This document shows, piece by piece, positions 1-6,759 of a stretch of 9,079 nt of DNA. The position numbers and the translations under genes were made by a program. The notes under the pieces are model-generated. The model was not told the origin of the DNA. It searched no databases and worked only from the letters and a program-made list of their open reading frames with translations. This DNA is from Alistipes sp. (GTDB lineage Bacteria > Bacteroidota > Bacteroidia > Bacteroidales > Rikenellaceae): positions 1 through 9,079 of the forward strand of contig JAGBIR010000052.1 of NCBI GenBank assembly GCA_017934845.1. The letters are read 5' to 3'. The number at the start of each line of letters is the position of its first letter. Within the stretch, counting starts at the first letter, position 1.

Positions 1-141
1 CAGCCAAAATCGACACTGCTGTTGTTGGTGTCGGCCTATGTGGGAGAGGATTGGCGGGCGATGTATCGTTTTGCATTGGATAATGGTTTCCGCTTTCTGT
101 CATATGGCGACTCGTCGCTGCTGATAGTAGATGGAAAGTAG
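1..141 (+). CDS. queA: tRNA preQ1(34) S-adenosylmethionine ribosyltransferase-isomerase, C-terminal end (5' truncated)
   Basis: The last 46 codons of a gene that enters the window in frame 1 and stops at TAG 139-141. Two stretches match the conserved C-terminus of Que[14 protein letters not shown] near the window start and [13 protein letters not shown] close to the stop. E. coli QueA has LPKSTLLMLVSA and a YRFFSYGDA stretch at the same places. From the known family, QueA moves the ribosyl group of SAM onto preQ1 at tRNA position 34 to give epoxyqueuosine, a cytoplasmic step of queuosine synthesis. The catalytic N-terminal part lies outside the window. A strong terminator follows 23 bases after the stop, so this transcript probably ends here and is separate from the next gene. 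The fragment is short but the motif match is specific. Confidence 0.9.
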   Translation, partial: QPKSTLLLLVSAYVGEDWRAMYRFALDNGFRFLSYGDSSLLIVDGK

Positions 142-164
142 TAGAGATGTCAATATGAATTTTG

Positions 165-196
165 TCGGCCGAGTGTTTTGCTTGGCCGATTTTTTT
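165..196 (+). terminator. intrinsic terminator after queA
   Basis: TCGGCCGAG at 165-173 pairs with CTTGGCCGA at 181-189: nine pairs, one of them G-U, around a 7-base loop TGTTTTG. A run of seven T follows at 190-196. A GC-rich stem followed directly by a T tract is the classic intrinsic terminator form. It lies 23 bases after the queA stop and well before the next promoter, so it should separate queA from the araC-type gene. Confidence 0.88.
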
Positions 197-336
197 GTCC
201 GCAAATTATTGGCTGTTTTTATGCTGATGCTATTTGTGACGACGTAAAGCCCTCGAAAATGTTCGATTGGGAAAATATTTCAGCCTAAAATATGCTATAA
301 TAGGGCAAAAAATATCGATTCTACCGAAAAATACAC

Positions 337-344
337 TATCTTTG
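337..344 (+). promoter_or_regulatory. Bacteroidota-type -7 promoter element for the araC-radicalSAM-dxs operon
   Basis: TATCTTTG fits the TAnnTTTG -7 consensus of the Bacteroidota primary sigma factor exactly. It lies 23 bases before the start codon at 368, so the predicted leader would be short, under 20 nt. The matching -33 TTTG is not clear; the region near 313-320 is only A/T-rich, so this could be a weak or activator-dependent promoter. Bases 197-336 are A/T-rich, and I see no gene in them. Confidence 0.6.
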
Positions 345-367
345 TAGAGTTGTAATTTTTATTAAAG

Positions 368-1225
368 ATGATGAGTTCGTCAATTATAGATCCGCTGGCG
401 GCGAAAAATCTGTTTGCTTACGTCGATAGCTCGGAGTATGATCTGTTTTTGAATAAGGAGAGCCTCCCCTATGCAATGCGTAACGGAGGTATCTATATAT
501 GCCTGAAGGGCGAGAGTGAGGTGATTATCAACGAGAATAAATATCGCCTCCAACCTCATACCATGTGTATTGCCTTCCCTGGCACAATTATTCAGTACTA
601 CGCCCCCAAAAGCGAAGATTTGGAGAGCTATGTGCTGGTACTGAATATGGAGTTTATGAACGAGCTGAATATCCCCTCGGCCAATACGGTTTATATGTCG
701 ATGCGCGAGAATCCCTGTATTAACTTGAGCGAGGAGCAGCAGACCTCGATTATGCAGGTGTGTGAGATGATGCACCAAAAGGATTCGCGTCGCGACCACC
801 CCTACCACGCCGAGATAAATGCGCAGATGGTGCGACTGTTGTGCTATGAGTTGGCAGGAGTATATGCAAGCCGTCTGCCCGTAAGACGTGAACCGTGTAC
901 GCGTCAGGATGCCATATTTAGAAAATTCCTTTCGTTGCTGGCTACCGACTATGCCGTATCGCGCGAGGTGCAGTATTATGCCGATAAACTCGATATTACG
1001 CCCAAGTATCTGACCGTTGTTACCCGTCAGGTGTCGGGTCGTAGTGCTGCCGATTGGATTATGAATACGGTGATGGTCAATGCCAAGGCTCTGCTCCAGT
1101 CAACACAACTCTCGGTGCAGGAGATTTCCAACCGTTTGAACTTTGCCAATCCATCATTCTTCGGACAATATTTCTTGCGAAATGCAGGCGTTACACCAAA
1201 GGAGTTCCGCCGCTCAAAAATGTAA
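368..1225 (+). CDS. AraC-family transcriptional regulator
   Basis: A 285-residue cytoplasmic DNA-binding regulator of usual AraC-family size. Residues about 40-95 look like the cupin-type N-terminal sensing half (GGIYICLKGESEVIINE, then FPGTIIQYY). Residues about 185-283 are the two helix-turn-helix AraC DNA-binding domain: first helix pair near YYADKLDITPKYLTVVTRQ, second near SVQEISNRLNFANPSFFGQYF, ending with the typical GVTPKEFRR. The ligand cannot be read from the sequence. Two ATGs are adjacent (368 and 371); either could be the start, and the upstream bases are A/T-rich with no Shine-Dalgarno to decide. The radical SAM gene begins 11 bases after its stop and dxs follows, so I infer one operon that may include its own regulator. 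The family call is firm, the target unknown. Confidence 0.92.
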   Translation: MMSSSIIDPLAAKNLFAYVDSSEYDLFLNKESLPYAMRNGGIYICLKGESEVIINENKYRLQPHTMCIAFPGTIIQYYAPKSEDLESYVLVLNMEFMNELNIPSANTVYMSMRENPCINLSEEQQTSIMQVCEMMHQKDSRRDHPYHAEINAQMVRLLCYELAGVYASRLPVRREPCTRQDAIFRKFLSLLATDYAVSREVQYYADKLDITPKYLTVVTRQVSGRSAADWIMNTVMVNAKALLQSTQLSVQEISNRLNFANPSFFGQYFLRNAGVTPKEFRRSKM

Positions 1226-1236
1226 AACGAAAAGAT

Positions 1237-2007
1237 ATGACAGCATTATACGATAATATAATTTTTGGTCCCGTGCGTTCGCGCCGACTTGGTATATCGC
1301 TGGGCGTTAATTTGTTGCCTGTGGAGTCGAAGTTGTGTAGCTTCGATTGCATATATTGCGAGTGCGGCTGGAATGCCGACCATCCGGGCCGTCGTCGCTT
1401 TAATGCGCGCGAGGATGTGCGCCAGATGCTCTCCGAGACACTCGATAGAATGGCCGAGGAGGGGGTTTTACCCGATGTAATTACCTTTGCGGGTAATGGC
1501 GAACCTACGATGCATCCCGATTTCGAGACTATAATCGACGATACGCTGGCACTGCGCGATGAGAAGGCACCCTCGGCAAAGGTTTCGGTATTGAGTAATG
1601 CTACGCAGATTCATCGCGAGGATGTGCGTCGTGCGCTTTGTCGTGTCGATAATAATATTCTGAAGCTCGATTCGGCATTCGATTCAACGGTCGATTTGGT
1701 TAATAAACCTTGCGGAAATTACAGTGTTGAGCGTCAGGTGGAGCTGATGAAACTCTTTGATGGGAATTTCATCCTGCAAACGATGTTCCTGCGTGGAGAG
1801 TATAATGGCCAAAAGGTCGATAATACCACCGAGGAGGAGGTCGCAGCGTGGTTGGATGTGGTAAAGGAGCTACGCCCGAGTCGTGTGATGGTCTATTCGC
1901 TGGATCGTGATACGCCGTGTAAGACCTTGATAAAGGTCGAGCGCGAGGATCTGCAACAGATAGCACAGCGTGTTGAAGCATTGGGCATTGAGTGCTCGGT
2001 GGCGTAG
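1237..2007 (+). CDS. radical SAM protein, TYW1-like (COG0731) family
   Basis: A 256-residue radical SAM enzyme. The [4Fe-4S]/SAM cluster motif CxxxCxxC is C34, C38 and C41 (KLCSFDCIYCECG), with a further cysteine at 43. The SAM-binding GGE-type motif appears as GNGEPT at residues 86-91. The N-terminal FGPVRSRRLGISLGVNLLP (residues 10-28) is typical of the bacterial COG0731 group, which is related to the archaeal and eukaryotic tRNA-wyosine synthase TYW1. The bacterial members lack an assigned reaction as far as I know, so I give no gene symbol. I chose ATG 1237 because the conserved block starts ten residues in. The frame stays open upstream to ATG 1054, but that lies inside the araC-type gene and would add 61 unrelated residues. 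It sits 11 bases after the regulator and 25 before dxs, consistent with co-transcription. Confidence 0.85.
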   Translation: MTALYDNIIFGPVRSRRLGISLGVNLLPVESKLCSFDCIYCECGWNADHPGRRRFNAREDVRQMLSETLDRMAEEGVLPDVITFAGNGEPTMHPDFETIIDDTLALRDEKAPSAKVSVLSNATQIHREDVRRALCRVDNNILKLDSAFDSTVDLVNKPCGNYSVERQVELMKLFDGNFILQTMFLRGEYNGQKVDNTTEEEVAAWLDVVKELRPSRVMVYSLDRDTPCKTLIKVEREDLQQIAQRVEALGIECSVA

Positions 2008-2032
2008 GTTTTAACTATGAAAATTTGTATCG

Positions 2033-3928
2033 ATGGGATCGATTGAACATATTGATTACGACCTGCTTTGGAAGGTTAACTCACCGAGGGACTTGAAACG
2101 CCTGTCGATCGATGAGTTGCCGCGCTATTGTCAGGAGTTGCGCCAATATATTATCGAGGAGTGCTCGAAAAATCCCGGCCATCTGGCATCGAGTCTCGGT
2201 GTTGTGGAGCTGACGGTTGCAATACACTATGTGTATGATGCTCCGCAGGATAAGTTGGTGTGGGATGTGGGCCATCAGGCTTATGCCCATAAGATAATTA
2301 CGGGTCGTCGCGATGCTTTCCCGACAAATCGTAAGTTGGGCGGTATAAGTGGCTTTCCGCGTATGGCCGAGAGCGAGTACGACGCTTTTGGCGCAGGTCA
2401 CTCTTCGACCTCTATCTCGGCAGCTTATGGCTTGGCAAAGGCTGCTGCGTTGCTTGGCGAGGAGCATAATGTGGTGGCGGTGATTGGCGATGGTGCGATG
2501 ACGGGAGGTCTGGCTTTTGAGGGTTTGAACAACGCTGGAGCCGATAAACTGAATAATCTGCTCGTTATTTTGAACGATAACGATATGGCAATCGATCAGG
2601 CTACGGGTGCGCTGAAGAAATATCTGGCACACGTTGCTGCGTCGCGTCACTATAACTCACTTAAGCGTACATTGTGGCGTTGGTTTTCGCATGTGCCGCC
2701 ATTGTTGCGTTTCTGTCAAAAGACGGGCAATGCGGTTAAGCAGGGCCTGCTGCAAAATAGTAATCTTTTCGAGAGTCTTAACTTCAGATATTTCGGTCAG
2801 ATTGACGGCCATAATGTTAAGGAACTGGTTAGTATTTTGACTGCATTGAAGGAGATTCGCGAGCCGAAGTTGCTGCACGTCATAACAAAGAAGGGTAAGG
2901 GTTATAGCCCTGCCGAGGGAGATCAGACTGTATGGCACGCACCGGGTAAATTTAACCCTGATACGGGAGAACGAGTGCCTTCGAACGGCTCGGCTGCGCG
3001 TTATCAGGATGTCTTTGGCCATACGATTCTGGAGCTGGCGCGTAAGGATAAGCGAATTGTAGGCATTACGCCCGCAATGCCTTCGGGTTGCTCACTAAAT
3101 ATTATGATGCGCGAGATGCCCGAACGATGCTTCGATGTGGGCATTGCCGAGGGTCATGCCGTTACATTTGCTGCGGGATTGGCAGCAGGAGGTATGCACC
3201 CCGTATGTAATATATACTCTACATTTATGCAACGCGCTTACGACAATGTTATTCACGACGTTGCGTTGCAGAATCTGCCCGTTACGTTCTGTCTCGACCG
3301 CGGAGGTCTGGTGGGCGAGGATGGTGCTACGCATCACGGAATGTTCGATTTGGCATACTTCTCGTGCGTGCCTAATTTGATTGTTGCGGCACCGATGAAC
3401 GAGCTTGAATTACGCAATATGTTGTTCTCGGCTGTGAATACTCCATCGCCCTATGTTATCCGCTATCCGCGCGGCTGTGGCGAGGGTGTAGAGTGGCGAG
3501 AGAAGGCTTTTGAACAAGTAACTACGGGTCGCGGTCGTTGCCTGAAGGGTGGCGAGACGGTGGCTGTCGTTACAATCGGTACGGCGGGAAATTTTGCTGC
3601 CGAGGCTATTCGCCGAGTGGAGGCGACTACGAAAAATGAAATTGCACATTACGATTTGCGCTTTGCAAAACCGTTGGATTTCGCACTTTTGGATGAGGTG
3701 GGCAAACGCTATGCCGAGGTCATTACCGTCGAGGATGGCATCCTGCGAGGTGGCGTTGGCGAGGCTGTGGCGCAATATCTGAATAGCAAGGGCTATGCGA
3801 CAAAGGTTACATCGTTGGGAATTGACGATAATTTTGTCGAGCATGGCTCTCCTGCCGAGCTGTATGCGCAGTGCGGATATGATGCAGCAAGCATCGAGCG
3901 TAGGATTCTGGGAATTCTTGGCAAATGA
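2033..3928 (+). CDS. dxs: 1-deoxy-D-xylulose-5-phosphate synthase
   Basis: A 631-residue thiamine-diphosphate enzyme that condenses pyruvate and glyceraldehyde 3-phosphate to DXP, the first step of the MEP pathway to isoprenoids and a branch to thiamine and pyridoxal; cytoplasmic. Length is close to E. coli Dxs (620). Visible motifs: NPGHLASSLGVVELTVA with the conserved His at 50; WDVGHQAYAHKIITGRRD; the ThDP/Mg2+ motif GDGAMTGG at 152-159; the catalytic Glu at 373 in GIAEGHAV; and the transketolase pyrimidine-domain block DRGGLVGEDGATHHG from D422. All three transketolase-like domains are present and the frame is unbroken. Start ATG 2033 puts the His at the family's usual position. The gene follows the radical SAM gene by 25 bases and overlaps the next start by ATGA. 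Identification is secure; regulation by the upstream AraC protein is inference. Confidence 0.97.
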   Translation: MGSIEHIDYDLLWKVNSPRDLKRLSIDELPRYCQELRQYIIEECSKNPGHLASSLGVVELTVAIHYVYDAPQDKLVWDVGHQAYAHKIITGRRDAFPTNRKLGGISGFPRMAESEYDAFGAGHSSTSISAAYGLAKAAALLGEEHNVVAVIGDGAMTGGLAFEGLNNAGADKLNNLLVILNDNDMAIDQATGALKKYLAHVAASRHYNSLKRTLWRWFSHVPPLLRFCQKTGNAVKQGLLQNSNLFESLNFRYFGQIDGHNVKELVSILTALKEIREPKLLHVITKKGKGYSPAEGDQTVWHAPGKFNPDTGERVPSNGSAARYQDVFGHTILELARKDKRIVGITPAMPSGCSLNIMMREMPERCFDVGIAEGHAVTFAAGLAAGGMHPVCNIYSTFMQRAYDNVIHDVALQNLPVTFCLDRGGLVGEDGATHHGMFDLAYFSCVPNLIVAAPMNELELRNMLFSAVNTPSPYVIRYPRGCGEGVEWREKAFEQVTTGRGRCLKGGETVAVVTIGTAGNFAAEAIRRVEATTKNEIAHYDLRFAKPLDFALLDEVGKRYAEVITVEDGILRGGVGEAVAQYLNSKGYATKVTSLGIDDNFVEHGSPAELYAQCGYDAASIERRILGILGK

Positions 3929-4791
3929 GACTAAAATTGGCTATATATCTGCTGCTGACTATGTTGGTAATGCCTCTTTGCGGCGTTGCGCAACGTGAGC
4001 GACATCTGCATTTGGAGCAGGTGATGAATGTTGCCGATTTGTTGCCCGCAGAGGTTGAGGTGCGAGGCTCATCGCAGGGTATGGCTATAAGTGGTCGTTA
4101 TGCTTTTTTGATGCACGATAAGGGGCAGTGCGTGGTGGTCGATATACGTCGCAAGGAGTTTGTTGCGACGTTTGTTATGGAGGGCAATACCGGCCATTGT
4201 AATAACGCCTCGTTCGGACGGGAGCGAGCAACGCAAGAGTCGCAATTCCCGTTGCTCTATGTTACCGAGTGCCGAGGTCAGAGGGCCTGCTATGTAAATG
4301 ATGTTACGTTGAGCGGCTCACGCCTTGTGCAGACGATATATTACGATGGCGACGATATCGAGGGCCCGGCCGATTGGTTTGTCGATGCGCGTCGCGATAA
4401 TATATGGCTATATTGTACGGTCAAGGGCGAGCGCAGGTTAAAAAAGTTCCGTTTGCCACGACTCTCGGAGTCGGACTCTAGGGGAGAGGTGCATCTTTCG
4501 GTCGAGGATGTGTTGTGCGAAATAGCTGCCGGAGAGGTCAAGATCCCGCAGGGTAGTTTGATTCATCGCAAGCGGATATACCTCCCCGATGGCGTTCCTT
4601 CGCGCGATAGACGATTGCACGTAGTGAGTATTAAAGGTGATGCGCACGAGCAGTACGACCTGAATCATTTGGCGGTTGAGCCCGAGGGAGTTGCTGCAAA
4701 GGGCCGCCGACTCTATCTTTCGTTCCATACACCTCGCGACCCGCGTCAGAATCTGATATATCGCTTCCGATTTAAGCGCAGGGCCAATTAG
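3925..4791 (+). CDS. exported protein of unknown function, possibly beta-propeller-like
   Basis: A 288-residue protein I cannot assign to a named family. Residues 1-22 form a Sec signal peptide: MRLK, then a hydrophobic run, with likely signal peptidase I cleavage after GVA (A22). C19 is preceded by M-P-L, which is not a lipobox. The mature part is rich in short beta-type segments: GMAISGRYAFLMHDKGQCVVVDI from about residue 52, and near the C-terminus PEGVAAKGRRLYLSFH (about 253-268). These read like blades of a propeller fold similar to 6-bladed or YncE-type proteins, but this is weak pattern reading. Its ATG shares bases with the dxs stop (ATGA at 3925-3928), so it is probably translated coupled to dxs. 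It is the last gene of the operon, and its stop overlaps the lipocalin stop on the other strand. A periplasmic location is likely; function is unknown. Confidence 0.75.
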   Translation: MRLKLAIYLLLTMLVMPLCGVAQRERHLHLEQVMNVADLLPAEVEVRGSSQGMAISGRYAFLMHDKGQCVVVDIRRKEFVATFVMEGNTGHCNNASFGRERATQESQFPLLYVTECRGQRACYVNDVTLSGSRLVQTIYYDGDDIEGPADWFVDARRDNIWLYCTVKGERRLKKFRLPRLSESDSRGEVHLSVEDVLCEIAAGEVKIPQGSLIHRKRIYLPDGVPSRDRRLHVVSIKGDAHEQYDLNHLAVEPEGVAAKGRRLYLSFHTPRDPRQNLIYRFRFKRRAN

Positions 4792-5312
4792 TCGTTATCG
4801 ATTATTAGGCCATCGGTGTCGTAGCCGCGTGCCTGTGCTAACTTGATAATATGATTGAGTGTAGCCTCATCAAGTTGCGGCGTGCGCGATAAAATCCATA
4901 GATATTTTGGCGAGCGACTACCAACAAGTGCCCACGCCCCGTTGTCGGCCATTGCGAGGATGTTATAGTCGGAGTAGAACACCCAAAAGAACGATACGCG
5001 AAGCCTTCCCGCAACGTCGGTAGTCTTTGCTTTGCCTATGGCCTCGGTAGGCTTACCATCGCGCATGCCTCGATTTACGACCTCTATTTTCCCATTGTCC
5101 AATAGTGTATAAGTCGCCGTTATGTCGGTCATTCCACGCTCGAAACGGTGGTCGAAACGGGCAATTTCATACCATTTCCCCATAAAATCTTTCAGGTCGA
5201 TATCGGCTACCGTCGTGCGGTCGATATCCTTGTTGTTGCTGCTATATGCATAGGCGGCACATAGGAGGATTAACGATAAGAGTAACATCCTGATTTTTGT
5301 ATAAGTTTTCAT
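4788..5312 (-). CDS. Blc-type bacterial lipocalin
   Basis: A small exported lipocalin, 174 residues from the chosen start. The first lipocalin motif GxW is G45-K-W47 in FMGKWYEIARFDHRFE, and the Blc-group block YLWILSRTP is present near the C-terminus. From the family, Blc proteins bind lipids or lysophospholipids in the envelope and are linked to membrane stress. A signal peptide covers about residues 1-22 (MKTYTK, then a long leucine-rich run, then AYA). Most bacterial Blc proteins are lipoproteins. Here C18 is preceded by I-L-L, a poor lipobox, so cleavage after AYA and a soluble periplasmic product is as likely. I chose the ATG at 5312-5310, which gives a normal signal peptide; ATG 5318 (two residues longer) is also possible, while the frame's first ATG at 5354 is unlikely. 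It is transcribed alone, convergent with the dxs operon. Confidence 0.88.
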   Translation of the reverse strand: MKTYTKIRMLLLSLILLCAAYAYSSNNKDIDRTTVADIDLKDFMGKWYEIARFDHRFERGMTDITATYTLLDNGKIEVVNRGMRDGKPTEAIGKAKTTDVAGRLRVSFFWVFYSDYNILAMADNGAWALVGSRSPKYLWILSRTPQLDEATLNHIIKLAQARGYDTDGLIIDND

Positions 5313-5510
5313 AATCATAGCGTTTTGGGGAAGGTGGTTGCAAATACCGTACAAAACATTTCCGTTTTCGGGAGTGCTGATGTGCGGTTTATGTCGCTTG
5401 CTTGTAATGAATTGACAGTAGGAAGTCTGTTCTGACTAAAAAATTATCACAAAAAGGATATTTTTTTTGAAAATCATTGGTCGGTTGGCTCAGTTTTGGA
5501 GAATTATTTT

Positions 5511-5518
5511 TATATTTG
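5511..5518 (+). promoter_or_regulatory. Bacteroidota-type -7 promoter element for the DHOD-like gene
   Basis: TATATTTG matches the TAnnTTTG consensus exactly. A TTGG at 5485-5488 could act as the -33 element, with 22 bases between, slightly longer than usual. Transcription would start near 5525 and give a 5' leader of about 190 nt before the ATG at 5719. Confidence 0.55.
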
Positions 5519-5574
5519 TAAATGGTATATTTCGCAAATGCGATAGTGGTAAGGCTGTGGTAGTATGTGAGATA

Positions 5575-5594
5575 TGCTCTTGGCGATAAGAGCA
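5575..5594 (+). other. small hairpin in the leader of the DHOD-like gene
   Basis: TGCTCTT at 5575-5581 pairs perfectly with AAGAGCA at 5588-5594 around the 6-base loop GGCGAT. No T run follows, so it is not a standard terminator. A shorter stem TCGC/GCGA lies at 5532-5543. Both would fall inside the predicted leader. A role in RNA stability or leader control is possible but not shown. Confidence 0.4.
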
Positions 5595-5718
5595 GTTTGA
5601 CGGAAATAAAGAATAATTGCAGTGTCGCGTTGCGTTTTGTTTGAGAAAAAGAATTAATTATTAACTAAAAGAGTTCGGTGGCCTTGCCGCTCGGATTCGA
5701 CATATAAACATTTTACAA

Positions 5719-6693
5719 ATGGCAAATCTTAAAACAACTTTTGCGGGTCTTGAGCTGCGCAACCCCATTGTGGCGGCGAGCTGTGGTCTCTCTTCTACGC
5801 TTGATGGTGTGGTTAAATTGGAGCAGGCCGGCGTTGGTGCCGTAGTGCTTAAATCGCTGTTCGAGGAGAATATCGTACGCGAGATTCAGCACTTGAGCTC
5901 TGTTGACGACCATACCGAGGCTGCCGACTACCTTCAGGGGTATATGCGTGCGCAGCGCGTTGACGATTATATCCGTTTTATCGGAAATTGTAAGTCAAAG
6001 TGCTCGATTCCCATCATTGCAAGTATCTGCTGCCATAGCCGTGGTGAGTGGATGGCCTATGCACGAGCAATCGAGAAGGCCGGTGCCGATGGTCTGGAGC
6101 TAAATGTCATGGGTTTGTGCGCTCGTCGCGAGTATAATAATGGCGATTACGAGAAGTTGCATTGCGATATCGTGCGTGAGGTCAAGAATCTGATTAATAT
6201 CCCCATTATCGTTAAGCTGGGTGCAAATATTACCAACCCTGTAGCCCTTACCGAGCGATTGAAGGCTTATGGTGCTTCGGCTGTGGTATGCTTTAATCGT
6301 CCGTTCCAGACCGATATCGATGTCGATACTATGCGTTATGTGTCGGGTAAGGTTACAAGCAACCCGTCGGATTTGAGCAATCCGTTGCGTTGGGTTGGCT
6401 TGATTTCGGCCTCGGTTAAGGGTATCAGTTTCGCTTTGTCGGGCGGTGTTCATACCTACAATGGTCCGATTAAGGCAATTTTGGCAGGTGCTAATGCTGT
6501 GGAGGTTTGTAGTGTGCTCTATGAGCAGGGTGATGGCTGGGTAGCCAAGGCTCTGGAGAACCTCGAGCAGTGGATGGATCGTCAGGGCTTCGAGAGTGTT
6601 GAGGAGTTCTGCGGACGTATGAATGCGTCGGATTCTGATGCTGCCGAGCAGTTGGAGCGCGTGCAGTTCTTGAAGTTCTTCTCGGCGAAGTAG
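5719..6693 (+). CDS. dihydroorotate dehydrogenase-like flavoprotein (TIM barrel)
   Basis: A 324-residue protein of the class 1 DHOD/TIM-barrel FMN family. Features shared with PyrD: the opening LELRNPIVAASCG (N15-P16), K45 in VVLKSL, ELN at 127-129, an IVKLG lysine strand, N in VVCFNRP, the SGGVHTYNGPIKAILAGANAVEVCSVLYEQG phosphate-binding end (within about 241-272) and the C-terminal MDRQGFESVEEF seen in class 1A enzymes. Features that differ: the family's NxMGLPN loop is replaced by VDDHTEAADYL, and the loop NLSCPN, which carries the catalytic Cys, reads NVMGLC at 129-134. This fits the 'DHOD-like' subgroup of unknown substrate rather than true PyrD, so I give no symbol. FMN binding is likely; dihydroorotate oxidation is doubtful. 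It appears to be a single-gene unit, with a dyad/terminator 13 bases after its stop. Confidence 0.85.
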   Translation: MANLKTTFAGLELRNPIVAASCGLSSTLDGVVKLEQAGVGAVVLKSLFEENIVREIQHLSSVDDHTEAADYLQGYMRAQRVDDYIRFIGNCKSKCSIPIIASICCHSRGEWMAYARAIEKAGADGLELNVMGLCARREYNNGDYEKLHCDIVREVKNLINIPIIVKLGANITNPVALTERLKAYGASAVVCFNRPFQTDIDVDTMRYVSGKVTSNPSDLSNPLRWVGLISASVKGISFALSGGVHTYNGPIKAILAGANAVEVCSVLYEQGDGWVAKALENLEQWMDRQGFESVEEFCGRMNASDSDAAEQLERVQFLKFFSAK

Positions 6694-6706
6694 GAAGCCT
6701 GCACCG

Positions 6707-6740
6707 AGTGACAAAATGTCGGAAAATGACATTTTTCACT
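6707..6740. repeat. 13-bp inverted repeat: terminator and/or activator-binding dyad
   Basis: AGTGA at 6707-6711 plus AAAATGTC at 6713-6720 pairs with GACATTTT at 6728-6735 plus TCACT at 6736-6740. The only flaw is one bulged C at 6712; the loop is GGAAAAT. It lies 13 bases after the DHOD-like stop, so it could end that transcript, although the T run is inside the stem and only five long. Its core TGTC-N7-GACA is also the kind of dyad used by sigma-54 enhancer-binding proteins, and it sits about 70-105 bases upstream of the predicted clpB start, a usual distance for such sites. The two roles are not exclusive. Confidence 0.6.
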
Positions 6741-6759
6741 GCCAAACTCTGCCAATTGG
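6739..6759. repeat. tandem CTGCCAA repeat running into a CCAATTGG palindrome
   Basis: CTGCCAA occurs at 6739-6745 and again at 6749-6755, exactly 10 bases (one helical turn) apart. The second copy runs into the palindrome CCAATTGG at 6752-6759. Same-face spacing suggests a protein-binding site in the clpB control region. I do not recognise the cognate protein. Confidence 0.4.

Larger units (their letters stand above)
5313..5718. other. intergenic region between divergent lipocalin and DHOD-like genes
   Basis: A stretch of about 400 bases with no credible gene on either strand. The left part (5313-5435) must hold the lipocalin leader and promoter on the - strand, but I found no clean TAnnTTTG match there. 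The middle (about 5436-5520) is very A/T-rich, with a run of eight T, and ends in the + strand -7 element at 5511-5518. The right part (about 5525-5718) would be a long leader for the DHOD-like gene and holds a small hairpin at 5575-5594. I recognise no riboswitch or known RNA family in it. Confidence 0.6.

Noticed and set aside
267..301. TTGGGA and TATAAT resembling a sigma-70 promoter
   Set aside because: Spacing is 23 bases, too long for sigma-70, and Bacteroidota use TAnnTTTG instead; TATCTTTG at 337 is a better candidate.
1054..1236. N-terminal extension of the radical SAM gene from ATG 1054
   Set aside because: The added 61 residues lie inside the DNA-binding domain coding region of the araC-type gene in another frame and do not resemble the family; the conserved block begins ten residues after ATG 1237.
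2017..2046. 9-codon open frame (MKICIDGID) overlapping the dxs start
   Set aside because: A leader peptide is conceivable, but there is no repeated amino acid, no attenuator hairpin and no supporting signal; most likely chance.
2081..2650. 189-residue antisense open frame inside dxs
   Set aside because: It is a shadow of dxs: no recognisable domain, biased composition and full overlap with a secure gene.
5522..5563. 13-codon open frame (starting MVYFANAIVV) just after the TATATTTG element
   Set aside because: It starts at or before the predicted transcription start, is very short and lacks any recognisable pattern.
6100..6732. 210-residue antisense open frame over the DHOD-like gene
   Set aside because: No recognisable domain, no promoter or leader, and it lies opposite a clear coding frame.
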